From JBKHYJ01 sp046565505 (GTDB lineage Bacteria > Acidobacteriota > Blastocatellia > UBA7656), in assembly GCA_046565505.1 (NCBI GenBank), contig JBKHYJ010000022.1, forward strand, positions 248,001 to 312,000: a stretch of DNA of 64,000 bases. Reading direction: 5' to 3'. Made by a program: the position numbers and the translations under genes. Below the pieces are notes generated by a model. It did no database searches. It was not told the origin of the DNA and saw nothing but the letters and a program-made list of their open reading frames with translations. This document shows, piece by piece, positions 45,710-54,997 of this stretch. Each line of letters begins with the position of its first letter. The stretch's first letter is position 1.

Positions 45710-48700
45710 CTAGAACTGGAAGCGCGCGCCGAGCTGCATCTGGAACGGCGCTCCCGGGTTGTTGGTGAGCAGCAGTTGCCCATTCGTCCTTGAGTTCACG
45801 GCCATGTCCCTCAACTGTAGGAAGTTGGGGTTGGTCGGCGTAGTGAACCCGCAATTGCGACCGACCGGCGCCGCGCAGTAGTTCGTGACCCCTGCGTTCG
45901 AGGCGCTGGCGTCGTTGATTTCGATGTTCTTGAGGTTGAAGATGTTGAAGACCTCCCAGGTTAAGATCAACCGGCGCGACTCGCCCAGGTTGAACCGCTT
46001 CTGTGCGCGGACGTCAAAATCATAAAGCGCCTTGTTGCGGAACGCGTTGCGCTCGAAGGGGATGCCCGGCGCGGCGTATGGCCTGTCCGGCCCGCCTATG
46101 TCTTCGTTCGCGTCTGCGCCGAAGCTCGAATCAATCGGGCGCCCGGAGCGGAGCCTGATGGCGCTCGCGATATCGAACCCGCCCGGGAGGAAGAATATCG
46201 GGTTAGCCACGAACTGGTGGCGGCGGTCGAGGCGCGAAGGCGCGTACTCTGACGACAAGTCGAACGCGTTCTCGAAAGCTACGCCGCCGGCGTCGCGCTC
46301 GTTGTCGTCATCCGACAGCGTCTTCGAGAGCGTGTAGAAGGCGTTGAACTGGCCCCACCTGCGCTGGAACTTGCTGCGGAGCGTCAGCCCGCGATACAGA
46401 GACCTGCCCGTCGATTCGCGCTGCTGAATCGAGCCGAGGCTCGGTATCGGCCGCGGCGTGCCGCTGCGCAGCCCGAAGAACGGCCGCTGGGCCGGGTCTT
46501 CCGTCACGGTGCGCAGTCTCGGCAGCGGCAGGTTCAAGTCGCGGTTGCGCTGGAGCTGCACCGTGTGGACGTAATTGAAATCGGCGCCGACCGTCAGGCT
46601 CCTGTTCAATTCCCTCTCGACCCCTAAGCCGAGCTGATACGACTTGGGGTTCTTGAAGTCGGGGGCCATCAGAATCGGCTGCGCCCCGACGAACGGGTTG
46701 ATCGACAGCCCGAGCGCCGCGGCGATCTGGTTGATCTGGTCGGGCGTGATGTCGGGCAGGTTGCCCAGCGAGAAGGTGTTGAGGTCTATGCCGATCAGTC
46801 TCAGTTGCCTGTAGAGCGTGTTGTTCGGGTTGCCGGCCGGGACCGTGAAAGGCAGCCTGACGGAGAGGTCGCCGGGCGGGTTGCTGAAGTTGTTGAACGG
46901 GCCGGAGAACAGAAGCAGCGGCGTCCGCGCGTAATAAATGCCCGCGTAGCCGCGAACCACGGTCTTCTGGTCGCCGCTGGGGTCCCAGGCGAAGCCGAAG
47001 CGCGGCCCGAATTGTTTGGTGGAATCGGCGAACTTCGTCGGGTCTACGACGTGGCCCGAGGGGAAGCGGAAGCCTTTAATCAGATTGACCAGGACGTCGT
47101 TGTCGGCCTTGGGCGAGGGGTTGTACTGGCCTTCCCACCTGAGGCCGTAGTTAATCGTGAGGTTGTGCCGTATGCGCCAGGAATCCTGCGCGAACAGGGC
47201 CACCTCGTTGACCGCGTAGCTGGCTTGGCGGTTCCCTATCTGCCGGAGGTAAGAGACGGCCGTGCTGTCGAGGCGGTTGAGCGTGGTGGTAGTGCCGGCC
47301 GGCGGCGTAAAGCCCGGCGTGAATGACAGCAGGTCGAGAATGGTCCTGGGGTCGGAGCCCGAGACGCTGTAGCTGCCGAACTGGTTGAAGCCGAAAAGCT
47401 GGTCGGCGAAAGTGTGGTTGTACTCGCCGCCGAACTTGAACGTGTGACTCCCCTTGGTCCACGTCATGCTGTCGGCTATCTGCGTGCGGCGGTCGAACTG
47501 GGTGGTGGGCAGGAAGTTTACCGCGCCGAAGGCGGCGAAGCTGGTCGTGAAGGTCGGCTGCTCGGAATTAGAGAGCCGGGGCCGCTCTTCGCGAGACCAC
47601 TGGCCGCGCAGCTCGTTGACGATGGTCGGCGTGATGATGCTGGCGAACTGCCCGACTACCGTGTTCGTGTTGTCCTTCTCCGTGCCGTTGTTGGAGAGGG
47701 CGCTTATGGTGTTCGGGAATATCGCGTTGCCCCTGGCGTTGGCGTTTTCGGCCGTGTTGCGGCTGTAGCTGTAGCGAATGTTGACGCGGTTGTTGGCGTT
47801 GATGTCATAGTCTACGCGGCCTATCAAGGCGATAGCGTCGTTGGTCACGCCGAAAGGCCCCTGGAGCCCCTGGAAGAAATCGAAGGCCTCCTGGGTGTTG
47901 GCCGCCGGGGTGAACCCGATGAGCTGGTCGAAGAGTGTGAGGCGGTCCTGGTCGACTTTCTGGAATTCGAGGGCGCCGAAGAAGAAGAGTTTGTCCTTCT
48001 TGATGGGGCCGCCGAACGACCCGCCGAACTGCTGCTGCGTCGGCGCGGGCTTGATGTCTATCGGGTTGCCGGTGGAGGCCACCAGGAGGTTGACCTGATT
48101 GTCCAGCGTCTTGAAGAACTCGTTCTTGCGGGCCAAATCTTTCGGCCGAATCAGGTAGAAGGCCGAGCCGTGATAGTCGTTGGTCCCGGACTTGGTCACG
48201 GCGTTGACGATGCCGCCCGTGGAGCGGCCGAACTCCGCCGAATACCCCGAGGATATTACCTGAAACTCTTTGATGGACTCCTGCGGGATAGTGAAGGCGG
48301 TGTTAGAGCGCTCGCCGCCCCTGATGCCGCCGAAGAATGGCTGGTTGTAATCCACGCCATCGACGTTGACGTTCGCGCCGTAGATGCCGCGCTGGCCCGA
48401 CAGCGAAATCTGGCCGCGCTGCGGGTCCACCTGCGCCGTGGGCGTGAGCGTTACGAAGTCCTGAAAGCGGCGGCCGTTGATCGGGAGGTTCGTAATCGCG
48501 CGCTCGTTGACGACCGAGTCGGCCTCGGACCGCGTGGTCTGCACCTGTATGGCGCCGGCCGTCACGTTGACGACTTCCTGCACCCCGCTCACGCCGAGCG
48601 TCGGGTTAACGTCTATGGTGCGGCCGACGGTCACCTCGACGTTCTCTATGGTGACGGCGGAAAAGCCGCTCGCCGAAGCCGACACCTTGTATATGCCGGG

Positions 48701-48943
48701 GGGCAGCAGCACTATTCTGTACAGGCCATCGTCGCCGCTGTTGACGCTGCGCTCCAGGCCCGTCTGCGTATTCGTCGCTTTTACCGTCGCGTTAGGGACG
48801 GCGGCCCCCTGGCTGTCAGTCACGGCGCCGGCGATCTGTCCCGAGCTGGCTTGCGACTGGGCCATGACAGCCGTGCTGCCTAACCCCATACACAGCACCA
48901 GCGCGAGAGCGCAAAGTGAATGGAATGGTTTTCGTTTTGACAT
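45710..48943 (-). CDS. Oar-type TonB-dependent receptor
   Basis: This 1077-aa outer-membrane protein has a signal peptide (about 1-28) and a carboxypeptidase-regulatory-like Ig domain (about 32-115, GQIAGAVTDSQGAAVPNATV). A plug (about 125-260, NLPINGRRFQDF, FGRSTGGIVNAVTKSG) and a long beta-barrel ending in MQLGARFQF with the usual terminal Phe follow. TonB-dependent receptors import large solutes, and Oar-like ones are linked to protein export or surface signalling in myxobacteria. The substrate is unknown. No SusD-like partner is adjacent. The ribosome-binding site is AGGCAGGAAA before the ATG. Confidence 0.92.
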   Translation of the reverse strand: MSKRKPFHSLCALALVLCMGLGSTAVMAQSQASSGQIAGAVTDSQGAAVPNATVKATNTQTGLERSVNSGDDGLYRIVLLPPGIYKVSASASGFSAVTIENVEVTVGRTIDVNPTLGVSGVQEVVNVTAGAIQVQTTRSEADSVVNERAITNLPINGRRFQDFVTLTPTAQVDPQRGQISLSGQRGIYGANVNVDGVDYNQPFFGGIRGGERSNTAFTIPQESIKEFQVISSGYSAEFGRSTGGIVNAVTKSGTNDYHGSAFYLIRPKDLARKNEFFKTLDNQVNLLVASTGNPIDIKPAPTQQQFGGSFGGPIKKDKLFFFGALEFQKVDQDRLTLFDQLIGFTPAANTQEAFDFFQGLQGPFGVTNDAIALIGRVDYDINANNRVNIRYSYSRNTAENANARGNAIFPNTISALSNNGTEKDNTNTVVGQFASIITPTIVNELRGQWSREERPRLSNSEQPTFTTSFAAFGAVNFLPTTQFDRRTQIADSMTWTKGSHTFKFGGEYNHTFADQLFGFNQFGSYSVSGSDPRTILDLLSFTPGFTPPAGTTTTLNRLDSTAVSYLRQIGNRQASYAVNEVALFAQDSWRIRHNLTINYGLRWEGQYNPSPKADNDVLVNLIKGFRFPSGHVVDPTKFADSTKQFGPRFGFAWDPSGDQKTVVRGYAGIYYARTPLLLFSGPFNNFSNPPGDLSVRLPFTVPAGNPNNTLYRQLRLIGIDLNTFSLGNLPDITPDQINQIAAALGLSINPFVGAQPILMAPDFKNPKSYQLGLGVERELNRSLTVGADFNYVHTVQLQRNRDLNLPLPRLRTVTEDPAQRPFFGLRSGTPRPIPSLGSIQQRESTGRSLYRGLTLRSKFQRRWGQFNAFYTLSKTLSDDDNERDAGGVAFENAFDLSSEYAPSRLDRRHQFVANPIFFLPGGFDIASAIRLRSGRPIDSSFGADANEDIGGPDRPYAAPGIPFERNAFRNKALYDFDVRAQKRFNLGESRRLILTWEVFNIFNLKNIEINDASASNAGVTNYCAAPVGRNCGFTTPTNPNFLQLRDMAVNSRTNGQLLLTNNPGAPFQMQLGARFQF

Positions 48944-49508
48944 TTTCCTGCCTCTCTTAACGATAAAATATAGTCAATTTTTTCCTGGCCGAAGCCGAGA
49001 TTCCGCCTCAACCGCTTGATAGCCTCTTACCTCACCTGATCAGCAAGAAGGCGCGGCGCTCTTAGTGAGTCCACGTTACTGAAGGCGGCCCGGCCGCCCG
49101 CGGGCCGGCACCTTCTCGCTAAACGTCGGTCCCCGCCGCGCCGGTGAGGGTTCAATCGCCGGTCACCTGAACGTTCAGGAGCTTTTATAGATCAACCTGA
49201 AATGAGATATTCCGCGTGCGGTAGGCTTTAAACTGGTCGCGTAATGCCTGCTGCGACGCAACGCGAACGACGAATCCGATACTCGCTTAATCTGCGCGAC
49301 CACCATTTTAGAAAGAGTTTGAAAACCTGCCTTGCGGGTAAGGGAAAGGCTACTTCATAGGCTCAAGCAAGTCAAGGAAAATAGGTGTTAAGACGGGCGC
49401 GCGCATCACCCGCCGCGCGTGGGCGCCGGGGAAAGGCGCGGCCGAACTAAGCAACACCGGCCGGCCCTCGCGGCTCCGAAACAGGTGATTTTCTCCCCGC
49501 CCCCGCCG
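48944..49508. other. 565-base gap with a 14-bp palindrome
   Basis: No gene is supportable. The stretch is the promoter and leader region for the receptor and the tail of the PA-IL-like gene. It contains a perfect 14-bp palindrome at 49166-49179. GC content dips between about 49180 and 49380. Confidence 0.45.
49166..49179. promoter_or_regulatory. Perfect 14-bp palindrome upstream of the TonB receptor
   Basis: CCTGAACGTTCAGG is its own reverse complement. It lies about 225 bases upstream of the receptor start, in an otherwise unstructured gap. It could be an operator for a dimeric repressor, and its GAAC/GTTC core is reminiscent of some LexA-type sites. The role is unproven. Confidence 0.3.
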
Positions 49509-50423
49509 CTACCTTCTCGGCTGTATCTCGATAGACGCCTTGAACGTGCCGCTGTTATCGGCGAGCGTCCCCTCGTTGACGGACAAAAACAGTAACCCGC
49601 TGCGCGTCGCGGTGAATTCAGCCGAGCGGCCTATGAATATGAAATCGTCGTTGTCGGCCCCTATGACGCCTATCAGCGCGCCCGTAGGCTGGTCGGCCAT
49701 CAGCTTCTTAGGGTCTGTTATGTCGGTCGTGCCCTCGGGCCCGGACGTGCGACCGCTGACGGGGTCTATGGTTACGACGCCAGTCGCCGTGATGCGTATG
49801 CGGTCGCCCCGGTTGATTATCAAGCCCGTGCTGGTCCAATCGCGCTTGCCGACCACGTCCACGACGGTCGCCTTCACAGACCCGCCGGACTTACGCGCCG
49901 CGCGCTCGTTGTCGGGACCCCCCAGGGTCGGCGCCGTAGAAGAGGGCCTGTCGGGCTGCACAGGCTCGGGCTCGCGCGCCGCCGGCTGCGGGTCGGGCGA
50001 GCTGGTGTTGCGCCCGGAGGTGACCTCCCGCGCCGGCCCGCTCTCGCGCGGCTGCGGCTCTGGAGGTTGGGTGTTTCGCTGGGCCTCGGCGGAAGAGTTG
50101 TTGCGCGGCATGTCGGACGTGCTCGTCGCGCGCGGCTCGGGGTCCGCTGATCGCGCGGGAGGGTTCGCCTCGCGCGTCATGGCGTCTGAGGCCGCGCCCG
50201 GGACGGAGTCGAACTCTATGCGGGCGACATCGCCTATGTAGACCAGGGCGCGGCTCATGTAGCGGCCCGACCCCGTGTCAAGCATGACGACGAATTGATC
50301 GTCCGCGAAACTCGCGACCTTGCCTTTAAGTATGCTGCCATTCTTGAGGTGTATCGTGTCGGCTTCAGCCGCGGGCGCGATCAACACAAGCGAGACCAGA
50401 AGAAGAGATGATAGCTTTCGCAT
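49509..50423 (-). CDS. Exported protein with PA-IL lectin-like C-domain
   Basis: This 304-aa protein has a signal peptide (about 1-20). A small SH3/LSM-like beta domain (about 21-75, IHLKNGSILKGKVASF) and a disordered Pro/Ser/Arg-rich stretch (about 85-175) follow. The C-terminal domain (about 178-304) resembles the PA-IL galactose-binding lectin fold (DWTSTGLIINRGDRIRIT, GALIGVIGADNDDFIFIG, SVNEGTLADNSGTF). The true PA-IL calcium/sugar residues are only partly kept. It might bind carbohydrates outside the cell. The start is ATG at 50423. Confidence 0.72.
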   Translation of the reverse strand: MRKLSSLLLVSLVLIAPAAEADTIHLKNGSILKGKVASFADDQFVVMLDTGSGRYMSRALVYIGDVARIEFDSVPGAASDAMTREANPPARSADPEPRATSTSDMPRNNSSAEAQRNTQPPEPQPRESGPAREVTSGRNTSSPDPQPAAREPEPVQPDRPSSTAPTLGGPDNERAARKSGGSVKATVVDVVGKRDWTSTGLIINRGDRIRITATGVVTIDPVSGRTSGPEGTTDITDPKKLMADQPTGALIGVIGADNDDFIFIGRSAEFTATRSGLLFLSVNEGTLADNSGTFKASIEIQPRR

Positions 50424-50478
50424 AAATACGCTCCGCCTTCTTTCGGTTGGGTATGAGTTTGGGTTTCGTTCACAGGCG

Positions 50479-50487
50479 CGAATTATA
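50479..50487 (-). promoter_or_regulatory. Extended -10 promoter of the PA-IL-like gene
   Basis: On the minus strand TGATATAAT is present, with the TATAAT hexamer at 50482-50487. It has the extended -10 TG. The -35 is poor. The leader would be about 50 bases. Confidence 0.5.
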
Positions 50488-50676
50488 TCAGACCGCCACC
50501 GGGCAAGAAACTTGCGCGGCCGCCGGGCGCTTGCCTCGCGCATGATGGCGAAAGGCTCATAACCCGCAGGTGACGGGGCGGCTGCGGCTTCAGCGAACAG
50601 GGTCGCGCGGTTGATTAACCCCGCGTTTATGCCGTAGCCATCCGGCGGTCGAATGATCCCCCGCAGGTGGCGTTCG

Positions 50677-51093
50677 CTACTCGCCTTCGCGGTTGACGCG
50701 GTCGTTATAATCTTCGGACGACGCGGGGTCCAGTTCCCAGCGCCTCCGGTCACGCTCTTCGATTTTCTCAGTGGTGTGCAGCGGCTCGTTGTCCTCGTAG
50801 GTCAGCCCCACGGCCTCGCCCAATTCCTCGACCACGTCCTGGTCGGGCGTGGGCGACGACCCGCCGACGGTCTCCTCGCCTATGTCGGCGCGCGCCCAGT
50901 CGGCGTCTATGTCGCCGCCCGCGAGGTCAGGCGTTCGGGAGTGGTGCTCGCGCAATTCCTGGCGGAAATGCTCGCTGCCGGACGAGAGCCGCTGCGCCTC
51001 CGCGAATTCGCGCTGCACTTCTTCGTCCGGCTCGAACTGCTCGCTCTCGGCCGTCCCCGCGTCAATGAACTGGTCCTTGTCTCTATCAGCCAT
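50677..51093 (-). CDS. Small acidic cytoplasmic protein of unknown function
   Basis: This 138-aa protein is rich in Asp, Glu and Gln and has no signal peptide or membrane helix. It begins MADRDKDQFIDAGTAESEQF. I do not recognise a domain. Its low complexity and acidity suggest a disordered or stress-related protein. The ATG at 51093 has AGAGGGGGG 11 bases upstream. It is a single gene between the PA-IL-like gene and the cold-shock gene. Confidence 0.6.
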   Translation of the reverse strand: MADRDKDQFIDAGTAESEQFEPDEEVQREFAEAQRLSSGSEHFRQELREHHSRTPDLAGGDIDADWARADIGEETVGGSSPTPDQDVVEELGEAVGLTYEDNEPLHTTEKIEERDRRRWELDPASSEDYNDRVNREGE

Positions 51094-51293
51094 AAATGTT
51101 TGCCCCCCTCTTGTAATTGCCGCCCTTAACTCAAACGGCGAATAAAGTCTATCACACAAAATGGGGCGGGAAAAATTAAGCGGCCTTCCTCGCTCGCGAA
51201 AAGCCCGGAGGAGGGGTCAGGAGGTCGATGTCAATCGGAAGGGGTTAGTAATCGGGCGGGGTCGGCGCGGCGGCCCGCTAGCGCCGCCAAAGT

Positions 51294-51329
51294 CGAAGGC
51301 GGGCCTGACTCTAATCAAGCCCGCCTTCG
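51294..51329 (-). terminator. Hairpin after the cold-shock gene
   Basis: CGAAGGCGGGC (51294-51304) pairs perfectly with GCCCGCCTTCG (51319-51329), leaving a 14-base loop. It starts 13 bases beyond the csp stop on the minus strand and has a short T-poor tail. It could serve as the csp terminator. Confidence 0.65.
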
Positions 51330-51342
51330 TTTATCTCTCGGG

Positions 51343-51549
51343 CTACACGGAAGCGGTGACGTTGCTGGCGGCCAGGCCCTTCGGGCCTTGAGTTATTGTG
51401 AACTCAACGCGCTGGCCCTCGTTCAGCGTCTTGTACCCGTCGGACTCGATGGCCGAGTAGTGCACGAATACGTCGTCGCCGCTCGCGCGGGTGATAAAAC
51501 CATAGCCCTTTGTTGCGTTAAACCATTTAACGGTTCCTTCTTCTCTCAA
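51343..51549 (-). CDS. csp: Cold-shock domain protein
   Basis: This 68-aa protein is the classical OB-fold CSD. It has RNP1 KGYGFIT and RNP2 VFVHYSAI, with all aromatic residues in place (W9, F10, F18, F28). These proteins bind single-stranded RNA/DNA and act as RNA chaperones. The start is TTG with AAGGAG nine bases upstream. A full promoter lies 148 bases before the start, so the leader is long, as in cspA. Confidence 0.96.
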   Translation of the reverse strand: MREEGTVKWFNATKGYGFITRASGDDVFVHYSAIESDGYKTLNEGQRVEFTITQGPKGLAASNVTASV

Positions 51550-51696
51550 TGCTTTCTTCTCCTTTTCATCTGAAGTAAATCGCAGCGTGATGATCGGAGC
51601 TAAAGCAAAGAGCGTTCGCGGTCAAACTAACAAACGCGCAAAACCTTAACTTCAACTTCAGTCCTCCTCACACTACTGCTAAATCAAAACTCGCTC

Positions 51697-51725
51697 ATCC
51701 TACACACAGGCAGGGGTGCTGTCAA
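51697..51725 (-). promoter_or_regulatory. Near-consensus promoter of the cold-shock gene
   Basis: On the minus strand, TTGACA (51720-51725) and TAGGAT (51697-51702) are 17 bases apart. The start near 51690 gives an untranslated leader of about 140 bases before the csp TTG. Confidence 0.75.
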
Positions 51726-51836
51726 CAAGAATCGCAGGCCGCGTCTCATGAAATTAAAGCGGGCATGCGGGGCCCTTCTTCTTTTCATGCCGCGGGCCCC
51801 GCGGCCAGCCCCCGGCCCCCACCCCTAAAGCCGAAA

Positions 51837-54167
51837 TCAAGGTATTGTAACGGTCACAACGTTGGACTGGGCGCCCCCCGGGGCTATCACCCTCACATGC
51901 AGCGCGGCGCCCGAAGGCGGCACGTCCCGCGACCTGATCTTCAATTCGATGTAGTCGCTGCCGTCAACCGACAAGGACTTCAGCGGCACCTCCTGCGCAT
52001 CTGTCCGCACTTCGACGGCGGCGTTCGGCGGGAAGTTCGTGCCCGTGATCTTCAAGATCGTCTTGGATGATTTTTTCTTGACGGTGACGGAGGAAATCTC
52101 AAGCCCTACCAGCCTGCCCGCCAGTATCTCGTTGGATTGGCCCGACAGGGGGTTGGTGTTGCGCGCCCGGACGATGAGCTGCCCCGCGCTGCTTTTGACG
52201 GCGGGGTTCTCGTCGAGATCAATCGTCACCGTCTGCGGATTCGTCGTGCCGTCGAAATGCGAGACGACGACTACGCCATTGACGGTCACTTCGGTGTCGG
52301 ATCGCATGTTGAAGCCCCTGACGGTTATACGCAGCCCTCCCTGCCCGACGTTGGCCTGCGAGACGTTCTGCCCGTTCAATGAGAGCGCGGCCGCCGTGAG
52401 CTGCGGGGCAGGCACTGGGTCGACTGCTATGATCCTGCCGAGCTTCGCGGACAATTTCCTGCCGCTGAAGATGTAGACCTCGCCCGCGTTGACGACCCTG
52501 TTATTCAGCCCGTCGCCATGCATCGCGTTCGCTATGTAATCAACGTACCCATCGCCATCGACGTCTCCGCCCGTAAGGCGGTAAGAGAACTCGTCGCCGC
52601 CTTCGAGGCCCTGTTGTTCGCCGTCCGCGCCCGCGAGCCTGTAGATCGTCGGGCTTGACGGAGGGTCGTAGAGCTTGATTACCGGCGGCAGGAAAGCCTG
52701 CTGCCCGAAGATGATCTCGGTCACGCCCGCGTCCTCGCGCTCCTGTCCGTTCACCTCGAACGTGCGCTCGGGGCTGCCGATGAAGAGGTCCCACAGCCCG
52801 TCCCTGTTTATATCGAACGAGCGGACGGAATCGCCCGCGCAGTCGAGCGCATGCTCGCCCCAGATGGTGGTGACGCGCAGCCCAGACGCGTCAGGGTCGG
52901 CCGTGTCGATGGTCGCGCCGGGCAGGTTCGGTGCCCCATAGATGACGTAGACCGCGCCGGTTTTGCCCTTGTTGTCGGGCGCAGTCGCTTGCAGCGCGCC
53001 CACTATCAAGTCCGTCCTGCCGTCGCCATTCAAGTCCCCGCTGTGTATCTGCGAGCCGAGCAGGTCCACCGGCTGCGCGCCGATGACGCGGGTGGCGTTC
53101 GCGGGCGGGGTCCTCAGATCGGTCGTGCCCGGCCACTCCCGCTGCCCGTATATCACGTACGCTTCGCCGCAGCCCGGCCGCCGCCCGCCGAAGCTCGCCC
53201 CCCTGGCGTTGTGGCCGCTGTCCTCGTCGTTAGGGCTGACGTATGACCCCGAGTCGCGGAATATCGAGCCGGCGATGACGACATCTTTTATGCCATCGTC
53301 GTTAATGTCCGCGACGTGCAGCGCCGCGCCCCAGTGCTCTTCCTGCCTTGAGCCGAATATGCGCGCCGTGCGCACCCCCCGAGGCGGCGCGGCCAGATCA
53401 ATCACCGGGGGGAGCGAAGCGGAGCCGAAAATTATGTACGCCCCGCCCGCGTGTATGCCCGCGTCTGTGTTGATTTGGTCCGAGCCTACGACCACGTCCG
53501 CGAAGCCGTCGCCATCTACGTCGCCTTCGTCGATCCATATCCCGAAGCGGCCGCTCGACTGCGGGCCATAGATGGCTAGAACGCCCGGAGGCGGATTGCC
53601 GCTAAGAGTATTGAGGTCCGCGTTGAGGCCGAAATTGCGCGCGCCATAAACTACGTAGGCCGCGCCCGCGTTGAACCGCGACCCGTCCGGCCCGTCGTGC
53701 GCGGACGCGCCCACGGCAATGTCTGCCAACCCATCCCCGTTTACGTCGCCCCGCGCCGAAACGCTCGTCCCGAGCAAGTCGCCCGAGCGTTCGCCCTCGA
53801 TCCTGAATACGTTCGGAGGGTTCTGCGACGTATCGACGTAGCCGCTGTCGCGGCCATCGCTCATGTAGATATTGACGACGCCGTTATTGATGCGCGGCCC
53901 CGTGCTGCCGTACATCCCGCAGAATATGACGTCCGCCTTGCCGTCCCCGTTTATGTCGCCCGCGCCGACCGGCAACCCTATATCGCCCTGAAGGCGCAGC
54001 CCGCCGAACAACACCAGCAGCCCATCTTGCTCGAAGTTCGCTGTGTCAACCGCCAACTGAATCCCGCCGCCCTGCGCCGAGGTTGAAGTCGCGCCGAAAG
54101 GCAGCATCAATAAAGAAATGATCCCCGCCGTCAACCAGGTCCGCAAAAAAATACTTCTCTTATCCAT
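51837..54167 (-). CDS. FG-GAP beta-propeller protein with C-terminal TIG domains
   Basis: This 776-aa exported protein has a signal peptide (about 1-32). Seven FG-GAP/integrin-alpha-like blades follow, each with a DxDxDG-type Ca2+ loop, for example GDINGDGKADVIF, GDVNGDGLADIAV, GDVDGDGFADVVV, ADINDDGIKDVVI and GDVDGDGYVDYIAN. Seven repeats fit a complete seven-bladed propeller. The C-terminal 200 residues contain two IPT/TIG-like domains, the last ending in VVTVTIP. Surface adhesion or ligand binding is the likely role. ATG at 54167 begins the signal peptide. Confidence 0.9.
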   Translation of the reverse strand: MDKRSIFLRTWLTAGIISLLMLPFGATSTSAQGGGIQLAVDTANFEQDGLLVLFGGLRLQGDIGLPVGAGDINGDGKADVIFCGMYGSTGPRINNGVVNIYMSDGRDSGYVDTSQNPPNVFRIEGERSGDLLGTSVSARGDVNGDGLADIAVGASAHDGPDGSRFNAGAAYVVYGARNFGLNADLNTLSGNPPPGVLAIYGPQSSGRFGIWIDEGDVDGDGFADVVVGSDQINTDAGIHAGGAYIIFGSASLPPVIDLAAPPRGVRTARIFGSRQEEHWGAALHVADINDDGIKDVVIAGSIFRDSGSYVSPNDEDSGHNARGASFGGRRPGCGEAYVIYGQREWPGTTDLRTPPANATRVIGAQPVDLLGSQIHSGDLNGDGRTDLIVGALQATAPDNKGKTGAVYVIYGAPNLPGATIDTADPDASGLRVTTIWGEHALDCAGDSVRSFDINRDGLWDLFIGSPERTFEVNGQEREDAGVTEIIFGQQAFLPPVIKLYDPPSSPTIYRLAGADGEQQGLEGGDEFSYRLTGGDVDGDGYVDYIANAMHGDGLNNRVVNAGEVYIFSGRKLSAKLGRIIAVDPVPAPQLTAAALSLNGQNVSQANVGQGGLRITVRGFNMRSDTEVTVNGVVVVSHFDGTTNPQTVTIDLDENPAVKSSAGQLIVRARNTNPLSGQSNEILAGRLVGLEISSVTVKKKSSKTILKITGTNFPPNAAVEVRTDAQEVPLKSLSVDGSDYIELKIRSRDVPPSGAALHVRVIAPGGAQSNVVTVTIP

Positions 54168-54216
54168 AAACCCCCATGACAATCCCCTGCGAAAGAGTTC
54201 TTCCCGAGGGACGAAG

Positions 54217-54222
54217 ATTATA
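54217..54222 (-). promoter_or_regulatory. -10 hexamer of the FG-GAP gene
   Basis: TATAAT is present on the minus strand 50 bases before the FG-GAP ATG. The -35 region at 17 bases is weak. Confidence 0.4.
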
Positions 54223-54409
54223 CAATGCTAGCTGCCGCGAAGGCGAACTGCCAGGCAGCGGCGGCGTAACTGGCGGCGCGCGGGCACGCGAGAAAAAAGG
54301 AGGGCTAGTTAGTATTTCTTCCCCGGCGACGCGGCCTGCCTTGTAGCCGACGGAAGAAAAATCGGGCGGCGGTCGTCTAACTGACAGATGCGACGAATGG
54401 CTGGGGCTT

Positions 54410-54997
54410 ATGGAGCGAATTGCTTTAATGGGTGAAGGCGAAAAAGAGGCCGGCATAATCGAAGCGTGCAAGCGGGGCGACCGCGGCGCTTTTCACCTGC
54501 TGTTTGAGGCCTACAAAGACAAGGTTTATTCCATCGCGCTTCACTACGGCAACGACGAAGCGATGGCGCGCGACGTAACGCAGCAGGTCTTTTTGAAGCT
54601 CTTCACGACCATAAGCCAGTTCCGCAGGGACTCCGAGTTCACCACGTGGCTCTATCGCATAGTCGCCAACGCCTGCATCGACGAGCAGAGGAAGCGAAAG
54701 AGGTTTGTGCAATTCAGCCCGGAAATCGAGGCGGGGGGTATGTCGTCGAAAGGATCGCAAGAGGAATCTTACCACCGCAAACAGGTGGCCGAGTCCGTGA
54801 GGGTCGCCATAGCCGAGCTTACGCCGAAACTGCGCCTCCCGGTCCTGCTCAAGTACGTCGAGGGGCTGTCGTATGAGGAGATCGCCGCGGCGCTCGGCTG
54901 TTCGGTCGGGACCGTGTCGTCGCGGCTCAACCGCGGTCACAAGATGCTGGCACATAAGCTCGGCCATCTGCGCGGCGAGATCGCGGCGGGGGAATGA
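54410..54997 (+). CDS. ECF-type RNA polymerase sigma factor
   Basis: This 195-aa protein has sigma region 2 (about 20-100, DVTQQVFLKLFTTISQFRRD and TWLYRIVANACID). It also has sigma region 4 (about 135-190, LSYEEIAAALGCSVGTVSSRLNRG). It lacks regions 1 and 3, so it is an ECF sigma. Its stop codon overlaps the start of the anti-sigma gene (ATGA), so it and its regulator are coupled. The regulon is unknown. The start could also be the ATG six codons later. Confidence 0.92.
   Translation: MERIALMGEGEKEAGIIEACKRGDRGAFHLLFEAYKDKVYSIALHYGNDEAMARDVTQQVFLKLFTTISQFRRDSEFTTWLYRIVANACIDEQRKRKRFVQFSPEIEAGGMSSKGSQEESYHRKQVAESVRVAIAELTPKLRLPVLLKYVEGLSYEEIAAALGCSVGTVSSRLNRGHKMLAHKLGHLRGEIAAGE

Noticed and set aside
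47414..48883. Long plus-strand open frame opposite the TonB receptor
   Set aside because: The receptor has signal peptide, plug and barrel motifs. The opposite frame has no recognisable domain and is Arg/Glu/Val-rich shadow text.
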